Made by a program: the position numbers and the translations under genes | NCBI GenBank assembly: GCA_018817205.1 | Contig: JAHIUE010000049.1 | Coordinates: 1 to 25,563 of the forward strand | Source: Patescibacteria group bacterium | GTDB lineage: Bacteria > Patescibacteriota > Microgenomatia > Daviesbacterales > UBA10151 | Reading direction: 5' to 3' | Length of the DNA stretch: 25,563 bases | Notes under the pieces: model-generated | Databases searched by the model: none | Told to the model about the DNA's origin: nothing | Seen by the model: only the letters and a program-made list of their open reading frames with translations | Shown here: positions 1 through 6,253 of the stretch, piece by piece | Layout: each line of letters begins with the position of its first letter | How positions within the stretch are numbered: position 1 is the stretch's first letter

Positions 1-2
1 TA

Positions 3-158
3 GAGATTCCGGAGAAAGTACAAAAGCTTATTAACCAAAGAGAACAGATGAGAAAATCGGGAGATTTCAAAAAATCTGATGAACTGCGGAAACAGATTAA
101 AAAATTAGGATATGAAATAGAAGATACTTCACAAGGACCGAAAGTTAAAAAAATATAA
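3..158 (+). CDS. cysS: Cysteinyl-tRNA synthetase, C-terminal end (partial)
   Basis: Reading from base 3 to the TAA at 156-158 gives about 51 residues. They begin EIPEKVQKLINQRE, continue through a KSGDFKKSDELRKQ segment and end in YEIEDTSQGPKVKKI. This is the usual end of bacterial CysRS: a helical region with the pattern ReqaRksgDFkkaDeLR, followed by a Gy-iEDTpqGp strand. CysRS charges tRNA-Cys with cysteine in the cytoplasm. The catalytic HIGH and KMSKS motifs would lie upstream of the window, so the call rests on the tail alone. One base separates its stop from the cmk start, so the two are probably co-transcribed. The missing 5' part comes from the window edge, not gene decay. Confidence 0.8.
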   Translation, partial: EIPEKVQKLINQREQMRKSGDFKKSDELRKQIKKLGYEIEDTSQGPKVKKI

Positions 159-159
159 C

Positions 160-810
160 ATGGAAACAGATGTAATTACAATTGATGGGCCGACCAGTTC
201 CGGGAAAAATAGCGTAGGACTGTTGCTTTCCCAAAAACTCAGGTTTCAGTTTATTGATTCCGGTTCTATTTATAGAGCCGGTTGCATTTTTCTTTTAAGA
301 AATAATATTTCCCCTGATAGTTTGCAGAAAGTTGTAGATGTATATAAAAATTTAGATATTAAAATTCGGGATCAGAAATTTTTTGCAAATGGTGAGGATG
401 TAACAGATAATTTGCATGATCCGGATGTAACTAAAATAGTTTCGGCTATCTCGGCAATTAGGCAAGTACGGGAAGCTGTTAAAATTATCCAGTATAAAAT
501 TACTGAAGGTAAAAATACAGTGATGACGGGAAGAGACATCGGTTCGGAAATATTTCCCAAGGCAGTACATAAATTCTATTTGACTGCGGATATTAAAATT
601 AGAGCCCAGAGGCGTTTTGAACAGTTGGTGAAAAAAGATCCTACTATAAAATACGAAACAGTCTTAAAAGATATGCAAGAGCGGGATAAGAAAGATACGG
701 ACAGAGAAGTCTCGCCTTTACGAATTCCGGAAGGTGCAATTATTATTGATAATTCTAATCTGGATATTGAACAAACAGTCGAGGAAATGTCAAAACACAT
801 CAATGCATAA
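160..810 (+). CDS. cmk: Cytidylate kinase (CMP/dCMP kinase)
   Basis: The 216-residue product transfers phosphate from ATP to CMP or dCMP, supplying CDP in the cytoplasm. The P-loop GPTSSGKNS is at residues 10-18. It is followed by the family pattern for CMP binding (FIDSGSIYRAG, about residues 31-41), the TGRDIGSEIFP segment in the middle, and the C-terminal RDKKDTDREVSPLRIPEGA motif with the IDNSN strand. Length fits the usual 215-230 residues. The ATG lies one base after the cysS stop and has no evident Shine-Dalgarno. Its last 8 bases overlap the start of the M16 peptidase gene, which suggests translational coupling. The serine-rich P-loop with Asn after the lysine is a small deviation from the common SGKST. 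Identification is firm. Confidence 0.93.
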   Translation: METDVITIDGPTSSGKNSVGLLLSQKLRFQFIDSGSIYRAGCIFLLRNNISPDSLQKVVDVYKNLDIKIRDQKFFANGEDVTDNLHDPDVTKIVSAISAIRQVREAVKIIQYKITEGKNTVMTGRDIGSEIFPKAVHKFYLTADIKIRAQRRFEQLVKKDPTIKYETVLKDMQERDKKDTDREVSPLRIPEGAIIIDNSNLDIEQTVEEMSKHINA

Positions 811-2068
811 AATTAAAACTTTATCTAATGGGCTGACATTAATAACGGTTAACTTGCCGCATCTTGATTCGGTTACAACTTTAGTAGCAGTCGGAGCCGG
901 TTCAAGGTATGAAACAAAAAAGACCAACGGGATATCGCATTTTCTGGAACACATGTTTTTTAAAGGTTCGAAAAAATACCCCTCTGCCGAACAAATTGCC
1001 ATAATTGTTGATGGGATTGGAGCAGTTAATAATGCCGCCACCGATAAAGAAGTGACTTATTACTGGATTAAATCCGCGGCCAAACATATCAAAACTTCTT
1101 CGGATATTTTATCTTCTATGGTTAAAGAATCCTTGCTTTCGGAGGAAGAAATCGATAGAGAGAAAGGGGTAATTATAGAGGAGTTAAGAATGGTTAGGGA
1201 CGTTCCTTACAAACGCGTTTGGGAATTATACGAGAGATTGCAATATGGCGACCAACCTCTTGGTTGGGATATTGGCGGTGAGGAAAAAACTGTCAATGCC
1301 GTAACTCATGAAGATATGGTTTTATATATTGATTCGCTTTATAGCCCTAAAAATATGGCGCTTGTTTATGTTGGAAATTTGCCAAAAGATATAGATAAAA
1401 TTGCCCAAAGATATTTTTTGGACTTGCCCAAAAGGTCAGAGCATAAATTCAAACCTTATGAAAAAGTCAAACAGACTAAACCTAAGGTTAATGTTTTTTA
1501 CAAAGACACGGACCAGGCAAATTTAGTTTTAGGGATGGAAGGATTTGACCGTTACGATAGAAAACGCTACATAGCTAAAATTTTAGCGGTCGTTTTAGGC
1601 GAAGGGATGTCTTCAAGATTGTTTATCCAGGTTAGGGAAAGAAGGGGTTTGGCTTACAATGTTGGTGCACATCATGGCAGCTATAAAGATACCGGAGCGT
1701 TTATGGTTTATGGAGGATTGAAATTAGAAAAGATATACGAAGCTCTGGAAGTAATTAAAGCAGAACTTGAAAGGTTAGCGGCAGAAAAAGTTACGGATGA
1801 TGAACTTCAAAAAGCCAAGGAGATTATTAGAGGTAGGATTGCTCTGCAGAGCGAATCAACTAATTTTTTGGCAGAATATTTTGGAACAAGTTTTGTATTA
1901 GACCGTAAAATAGAAACATTTGAAGAAATTTTAGAAAAAATTGATAAGATTACAAAAGAGGATTTACAAAACTTAGCCAAGGATTTATTCCAAAAACAAA
2001 ATTATAATTTGCAGGTGATTGGTCCGTTTAAAAGTTCTGGTAAATTTGAAAATATTTTACAGAAATAA
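803..2068 (+). CDS. M16 family zinc metallopeptidase (processing-peptidase-like)
   Basis: The 421-residue protein belongs to the insulinase/M16B family that includes mitochondrial processing peptidase and bacterial YmxG/PepR. The inverted zinc motif HFLEH is at residues 46-50 within SHFLEHMFFKG, and the third zinc ligand is a Glu near 126-127 in KGVIIEELRM. The C-terminal half carries the RRGLAYNVGAHH signature found in the substrate-binding lobe. Length matches a two-domain M16B subunit. An upstream ATG at 734 in the same frame would add 23 residues that lie wholly inside cmk and match nothing in the family, so the ATG at 803 is preferred; it overlaps the cmk stop by 8 bases. No signal peptide is visible, so it is probably cytoplasmic. 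The substrate is unknown. Confidence 0.92.
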   Translation: MHKIKTLSNGLTLITVNLPHLDSVTTLVAVGAGSRYETKKTNGISHFLEHMFFKGSKKYPSAEQIAIIVDGIGAVNNAATDKEVTYYWIKSAAKHIKTSSDILSSMVKESLLSEEEIDREKGVIIEELRMVRDVPYKRVWELYERLQYGDQPLGWDIGGEEKTVNAVTHEDMVLYIDSLYSPKNMALVYVGNLPKDIDKIAQRYFLDLPKRSEHKFKPYEKVKQTKPKVNVFYKDTDQANLVLGMEGFDRYDRKRYIAKILAVVLGEGMSSRLFIQVRERRGLAYNVGAHHGSYKDTGAFMVYGGLKLEKIYEALEVIKAELERLAAEKVTDDELQKAKEIIRGRIALQSESTNFLAEYFGTSFVLDRKIETFEEILEKIDKITKEDLQNLAKDLFQKQNYNLQVIGPFKSSGKFENILQK

Positions 2069-2530
2069 CCGGCTTAAAATTTTCTTAATTTGCAAAGAGA
2101 TTATCAATGCAACTGCCGCAGTAATAAACCCCCCTAAAATATCCCAAGGATAATGGACTCCAACATAAACTCTGGAAATTCCTACCCAAAGCATCAAAAA
2201 TAGAAAAAGAAGCGACCATTTAGATTTAAAATATGTAAAAGCAAGAGCAATTACGGCAGAAATCGTTGCATGTCTTGATGGAAATGATGCATCGTTTGCT
2301 TCTTTTACCAAGGGGATGAAATTGGATGCAATAAAAGGCCTTGGCTCGAAATAAAATAAATGGATGATTTTGATCAGTATTACTGAAATGAAAAGGCTTA
2401 AAATGACAAGCAGGAATGCTTTTTTGTCGTTTACCCCTCCTTTAAAGCCTAAAACTAAGGCAATAAAAAACATTATGTAAATTACATATTCAGCGCCGAA
2501 TATCCAGAGGAATAAATTTATATTGCCCAT
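2057..2530 (-). CDS. PAP2-family membrane phosphatase (possible undecaprenyl-pyrophosphate phosphatase)
   Basis: The 157-residue, multi-spanning membrane protein carries the PAP2 phosphatase motifs: a lysine-containing FEPRP segment (about residues 55-67), SFPSRHATISAV in the middle with the conserved PSRH, and SRVYVGVHYPWD with the catalytic His and Asp. Four to five hydrophobic segments surround these. Members such as BcrC and PgpB dephosphorylate lipid pyrophosphates. It overlaps the upstream dgkA-like gene by 13 bases on the same strand. This pairing suggests a role in undecaprenyl-phosphate recycling (inference). Its 3' end overlaps the convergent M16 gene by 12 bases, leaving no room for a terminator. 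Phosphatidylglycerol-phosphate phosphatase activity is an alternative. Confidence 0.87.
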   Translation of the reverse strand: MGNINLFLWIFGAEYVIYIMFFIALVLGFKGGVNDKKAFLLVILSLFISVILIKIIHLFYFEPRPFIASNFIPLVKEANDASFPSRHATISAVIALAFTYFKSKWSLLFLFLMLWVGISRVYVGVHYPWDILGGFITAAVALIISLQIKKILSRLFL

Positions 2531-2895
2531 TGTGATAAATAGGGAAGGAAGACAAGAATACCCACAGTAGCAGATGTGATAGAGGCAATTAAAACTGCCC
2601 CGGCAGATATGTCTTTGGCAAGTTTAGCCCCGGGGTGTTCTTTATCGGTAAATGCATTAACCACTGCTTCGATTGCAGTATTTGTCAGTTCTACTGAAAT
2701 GACAAATCCTATCAAGAATAGAATTATCATCCAATCGGTTTTAGAGATATTAAGAATTATTCCTAGAATTAAAACTAATGCCCCTGCCAGAAAATGAAAT
2801 TTTAAATTCGGTTCTTCTTTTAGAGCTGCTAATATTCCGGAAAAGGCATATTTAAAAGAAAGTATTCGTTGGCTGCCGGATAATTTACTTTCCAT
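2518..2895 (-). CDS. dgkA: DgkA-family kinase (undecaprenol or diacylglycerol kinase)
   Basis: The 125-residue membrane protein has an amphipathic N-terminus (SFKYAFSGILAALKEEPNLKFH) and three hydrophobic helices. The family signature ELTNTAIEAVVNAFT is at about residues 69-83, followed by the conserved helix with H-P-AKLAKDISAGAVL. Homologues in Gram-positive bacteria phosphorylate undecaprenol; the E. coli protein uses diacylglycerol. With the overlapping PAP2 phosphatase downstream, undecaprenol kinase is the more likely job, feeding lipid carrier for cell-envelope polymers. It heads a two-gene minus-strand unit, with an extended -10 six bases before the ATG. Substrate assignment is inferred, while family membership is secure. 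Confidence 0.9.
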   Translation of the reverse strand: MESKLSGSQRILSFKYAFSGILAALKEEPNLKFHFLAGALVLILGIILNISKTDWMIILFLIGFVISVELTNTAIEAVVNAFTDKEHPGAKLAKDISAGAVLIASITSATVGILVFLPYLSQWAI

Positions 2896-2901
2896 ACTTT
2901 T

Positions 2902-2910
2902 AGTATATCA
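2902..2910 (-). promoter_or_regulatory. Extended -10 promoter of the dgkA-PAP2 unit
   Basis: Read on the minus strand the sequence is TGATATACT, a TGn extended -10 with hexamer TATACT. Only six bases separate it from the dgkA ATG, so transcription should begin at or within a base or two of the start codon. No good -35 is seen at 16-18 bases upstream, which is tolerable with an extended -10. Confidence 0.6.
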
Positions 2911-2914
2911 CGAG

Positions 2915-2936
2915 ATCTTTCGACTTCGCTCAAGAT
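2915..2936. repeat. REP-like hairpin repeat, copy 1
   Basis: ATCTTTCGACTTCGCTCAAGAT can fold with ATCTT pairing to AAGAT around a TTCG-rich centre. A related copy is at 22464-22483, where the outer stem reads TCCT/AGGA; the stem changes on both sides. This matches a dispersed hairpin family seen in many bacteria (core CTTCG-CTTCGCTCAGGAT type). It sits between the divergent dgkA and purF promoters. Confidence 0.6.
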
Positions 2937-2951
2937 GTCACTGCGTTCCAC

Positions 2952-2980
2952 TTGACTTTCGAGCGTCAAATAGTTATATT
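2952..2980 (+). promoter_or_regulatory. Promoter of purine operon A (purF)
   Basis: TTGACT at 2952-2957 and TATATT at 2975-2980 are separated by 17 bases, a near-consensus sigma-70 pair. The purF ATG starts at 2986, five bases after the -10, so the expected start of transcription coincides with the start codon and the mRNA should be leaderless. The -35 is the left arm of an imperfect inverted repeat, TTGAC at 2952-2956 and GTCAA at 2965-2969, which could serve as an operator (weak inference). Confidence 0.75.
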
Positions 2981-2985
2981 TAGCT

Positions 2986-4404
2986 ATGAGGACGAGAGTA
3001 CAAGAAAAGTGCGGGATATTTGGAGTTTATGGTAAGGATTTTGAGGCAGCCCGTTTAGTACATCCGGGCCTTTGGGCTCTTCAACACAGGGGGCAGGAAT
3101 CTTCAGGCATTGCATCTTCAGACGGTAAAAGAATTTATCTTCACAAAGGTATGGGACTTGTGGCTCATGTTTTCGGCGAAGAAGACTTAATAAAATTAAA
3201 AGGCTATATAGCTATTGGCCATAACCGTTATTCAACTTCAGGTGATTCAATAGTTTCTCATGCCCAGCCTATTTTAGAAAAAGTTCCCGGAGGTAAGTCA
3301 ATTGCCGTAGTCCATAACGGCAACCTTCCAACACTTAAAAAATTAGAACAATTTTTGCAAAAGCAAAAAATTTCTACAGAAGGCTTAAATGATTCCGAAA
3401 TGATTGCCAAAGCAATAGCGTTTTTCGTAAAGATGGGTAAATCTTTGGAAAATGCAATTACAAAAGCGTACCCATTATTTACAGGTGTGTTTTGTTTGTT
3501 GGTGATAGATGAGAAAAAAATGATTGCCGTAAGAGACAGTTTTGGGATAAGACCTCTCTCTTTAGGTAAGTTAAACGGAGGATTTATTTTCGCCTCGGAA
3601 ACTTGCGCTTTGGATATTATTGGAGCAAAGTTTGTTAGGGAAGTTCGTCCCGGAGAAATGATAGTAATTGATAAACAAGGTTTGAAAAGTATCCAAATAG
3701 AAAAAGGCACTCAGAAGCTGGATGTGTTTGAATTTATTTATTTTGCCCGGCCGGATTCAACATTACTCGGGAAAAGCGTTGATGCTGTCAGACAGAATTT
3801 AGGAAAAGAATTGGCTAGAGAGAATACAATCCGCGCAGATGTTGTAATTCCTGTACCGGATTCGGCAATTTCTGCGGCGATTGGTTTCTCCAAGCAGTCG
3901 GGAATTCCCTTTGAGATGGGACTTATTAAAAACCGCTATATTCACAGGACTTTTATTTCTCCGGCAGAGCATTCCCGCCAAAAAATTGTCCAGCTAAAAC
4001 TTAATCCAATGAAACATGTGCTTTTTGGTAAGAAGGTAGTAGTGATAGATGATTCCATAGTCAGGGGTACTACTTCGAAACAAATTATCAAAATGATTAG
4101 GGATGCCGGTGCAAAAGAGGTTCATTTGCTTGTTTCCTGTCCGCCTTATCGTTTCCCCGATTTTTACGGAATTGATACTCCGCGGCAAAAGGAACTGATT
4201 GCCAATAACAAAAACATAGTCCAGATTACCAAAGAATTGGGAGTTGATTCTTTGCACTATTTATCCTACAAAGGTTTAATAAAGGCCACTGAATTATCAG
4301 AGGATTTGTTTTGTACGTCCTGTTTTACAGGGAATTACCCGGTTGATATAGGGGAGAGGATAAAAGAAGTAACTTATGAAAAAAATAGCAGTATTAATTT
4401 CTAA
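2986..4404 (+). CDS. purF: Amidophosphoribosyltransferase
   Basis: PurF makes phosphoribosylamine from PRPP and glutamine, the first committed step of purine synthesis. The 472-residue protein has a short propeptide (MRTRVQEK) ahead of the N-terminal nucleophile Cys9 in CGIFGVYG, which should be exposed by processing. The class II glutaminase domain includes ALQHRGQESSGIA and GHNRYSTSG. The phosphoribosyltransferase domain carries VVVIDDSIVRGTTSK at residues 351-365. CTSCFTGNYP near the C-terminus (Cys443, Cys446) matches two of the four iron-sulfur ligands of the B. subtilis enzyme. The other two positions appear to be Asp246 (DVFEFIYFARPD) and Asp392 (FPDFYGID). It heads operon A from a strong promoter, and its 3' end overlaps purND by 29 bases. 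Confidence 0.96.
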   Translation: MRTRVQEKCGIFGVYGKDFEAARLVHPGLWALQHRGQESSGIASSDGKRIYLHKGMGLVAHVFGEEDLIKLKGYIAIGHNRYSTSGDSIVSHAQPILEKVPGGKSIAVVHNGNLPTLKKLEQFLQKQKISTEGLNDSEMIAKAIAFFVKMGKSLENAITKAYPLFTGVFCLLVIDEKKMIAVRDSFGIRPLSLGKLNGGFIFASETCALDIIGAKFVREVRPGEMIVIDKQGLKSIQIEKGTQKLDVFEFIYFARPDSTLLGKSVDAVRQNLGKELARENTIRADVVIPVPDSAISAAIGFSKQSGIPFEMGLIKNRYIHRTFISPAEHSRQKIVQLKLNPMKHVLFGKKVVVIDDSIVRGTTSKQIIKMIRDAGAKEVHLLVSCPPYRFPDFYGIDTPRQKELIANNKNIVQITKELGVDSLHYLSYKGLIKATELSEDLFCTSCFTGNYPVDIGERIKEVTYEKNSSINF

Positions 4405-6253
4405 TAAAGGAACAGGTACAAACTTACAAGCAATTATTAATGGGGTTAAATCAGGTGAGATTAAGGCAGAAATAGCTGTGGTTATAAGCGATACTTCAGA
4501 AGCCTTAGGACTTTCGCGCGCCAGAAAAAATAAAATTCCCATAAAAATAGTTCCTAAAAAAGAAGATTTGCTTCCTGTTTTGAAAAAATTAAATTTGGAT
4601 TTTGTCTGTCTGGCCGGATGGAAACAGATAATTTTGGATGAAGTAATTACAGCTTTTCCCAATAAAATTTTAAATCTTCACCCGGGGTTTATTCCAGATA
4701 GCATCAAAGGTAAAGTGTTAAACCCTGACGGCAATGAAGGTTTATGGAATAAAGGTAAATTAGCTAATCAGGCGATCCAAAACTTTCTTGACAGTAAATC
4801 TACTTATGCTGGTTCATCAATACATTATTTGACTTTGGAATTTGATTTTGGTCCGGTACTCGCTAGAGTTTTTGAAAAAATAAAGCCGGAGGATAATATT
4901 GATAGTTTATATGCCAGGTTAAAAGTTAAAGAAAATAAAATGTATACAGATGTTTTGGCGGAATTATCTGTTTCAAAAACAGTGATGGTAATTGATGGCG
5001 GAGGGAGAGGAGCGGCATTGGTTGATAAGTATACCCAGTCGGATAAAGTAGGTAAAATTTTGGCAGTTCCGGGTAATGATTTAATGTCTGTAAATTGCAA
5101 AAAAACTGTTGTAACTTTCCAGCATCTAAAAACCACCAGTATTGCCGAAATTCTGCAAATTTGTAAAAAGGAAAAAGTAGACTTGGTTGATGTTGCCCAG
5201 GATAATGCGGTTGAGGCAGGATTAGTGGATAAATTAACTAAAGCCGGTATTAAAGCGTTCGGTCCGACAAAAGCGGCAGGACAGATTGAATGGGATAAAT
5301 CTTGGGCCAGAAATTTTATGGTTAAATACAAAATTCCGACCCCCGAGTTTCATGTTTTTAAATCGGAAGATAAGGGAATAGATTTTGTTAAAAAAGATCC
5401 TGATAAGCAATGGTTTGTTAAAGCCTCCGGTTTGGCAGAGGGGAAAGGGGCTATATCGGCAAAGAACACTAGCGAAACAATTGATGCAATAAAACAAATG
5501 AGTAAGTTTGGGATTTCCGGCAAAACTTATTTGTTGGAAGAATGGTTAATAGGTGAGGAATTTTCGGCTTTTGCTCTTTGCGATGGGGAAGATTTTCAGA
5601 TTGTAGGTTTTGCCCAGGATCATAAAAGGGTTAACGATGGAGATAAAGGCCCAAACACCGGAGGAATGGGTTGCGTTAGTAACCCCAAAGTGATAAGTGC
5701 AGAGTGCAGAGTGCAGAGTGCAGATATATTTAAAAAAACAATCAATGGATTAAGAAAAGAAGGAAGACCGTATAAAGGAGTTTTGTATTTGGGAGGCATC
5801 ATTGTTAAAGGGAAAGTTTGGGTGATCGAATTTAATGCCAGATGGGGAGACCCTGAAGCCCAAGTTTTACTTCCGTCAATAAAAAATGATTTATATGAAA
5901 TATGCCTTGCAATAATCTCCGGTAATATCAAAAAAACAAAAATTATAATTGATAAAAAAGTACGGGTTGCAGTAGCGCTTTGTGCAAAAGGTTATCCAAT
6001 AGATTACTCCAAAGCAAAAGGCAAATTAGTTTACGGTATTGAAAAAGCTGCAGTAAAAATTTATGGGGCAGGAATAAAAAAAATTGATGGAAGCTACGTT
6101 GTTTCCGGCGGCAGGGTTTTATATGTAGTTGGTGAAGGCGATAATGTCATAGATGCAAGGAGAGCAGCATACTCGGCAATATCTGAAATTAAAATACAGG
6201 GAAATCATATGCATTACAGACGTGATATTGGTTGGAGGGATATAAATAGATGA
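4376..6253 (+). CDS. purN-purD: PurN-PurD fusion: GAR transformylase plus GAR synthetase
   Basis: One 625-residue frame joins two steps. Residues 1 to about 200 are PurN, which formylates GAR with 10-formyl-THF: NLHPGFIP holds the catalytic Asn and His, and LEFDFGPVL the catalytic Asp. From about residue 202 (VMVIDGGGRGAAL) it is PurD, the ATP-grasp ligase joining phosphoribosylamine and glycine: QDHKRVNDGDKGPNTGGMG, EFNARWGDPEAQ and a C-terminal YRRDIGWR. PurD's usual N-terminal GGREHA is replaced by GGRGAA. PurN also carries a longer loop after the NLHPG motif. The domain order is opposite to eukaryotic GART (PurD-PurM-PurN). An in-frame ATG at 4985 could give separate PurD, but no strong ribosome site precedes it. 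It overlaps purF by 29 bases and purL by 4 (ATGA). Confidence 0.94.
   Translation: MKKIAVLISNKGTGTNLQAIINGVKSGEIKAEIAVVISDTSEALGLSRARKNKIPIKIVPKKEDLLPVLKKLNLDFVCLAGWKQIILDEVITAFPNKILNLHPGFIPDSIKGKVLNPDGNEGLWNKGKLANQAIQNFLDSKSTYAGSSIHYLTLEFDFGPVLARVFEKIKPEDNIDSLYARLKVKENKMYTDVLAELSVSKTVMVIDGGGRGAALVDKYTQSDKVGKILAVPGNDLMSVNCKKTVVTFQHLKTTSIAEILQICKKEKVDLVDVAQDNAVEAGLVDKLTKAGIKAFGPTKAAGQIEWDKSWARNFMVKYKIPTPEFHVFKSEDKGIDFVKKDPDKQWFVKASGLAEGKGAISAKNTSETIDAIKQMSKFGISGKTYLLEEWLIGEEFSAFALCDGEDFQIVGFAQDHKRVNDGDKGPNTGGMGCVSNPKVISAECRVQSADIFKKTINGLRKEGRPYKGVLYLGGIIVKGKVWVIEFNARWGDPEAQVLLPSIKNDLYEICLAIISGNIKKTKIIIDKKVRVAVALCAKGYPIDYSKAKGKLVYGIEKAAVKIYGAGIKKIDGSYVVSGGRVLYVVGEGDNVIDARRAAYSAISEIKIQGNHMHYRRDIGWRDINR
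5696..5723 (+). repeat. Heptanucleotide tandem repeat inside purD
   Basis: Four exact copies of AGTGCAG run from 5696 to 5723 and encode part of ISAECRVQSADIF. Against remembered PurD sequences the protein is not lengthened here, so the repeat occupies normal residues of a variable surface segment. The unit resembles those in purL (7859-7891) and guaA (10621-10652). Confidence 0.85.

Noticed and set aside
734..802. N-terminal extension of the M16 peptidase from an ATG at 734
   Set aside because: The extra 23 codons lie inside cmk and encode a hydrophobic stretch not found in the family. The ATG at 803 gives the normal N-terminus and a stop-start overlap.
2896..2985. Purine riboswitch or other leader RNA upstream of purF
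   Set aside because: The promoter places the transcription start at the ATG, leaving no leader. The same holds for purP1, purA and prs.
4825..5331. Long minus-strand open frame (168 codons) opposite purND, and similar ones opposite purF and purH
   Set aside because: They are antisense to well-conserved coding sequence, have no promoter or ribosome site and resemble no known family.
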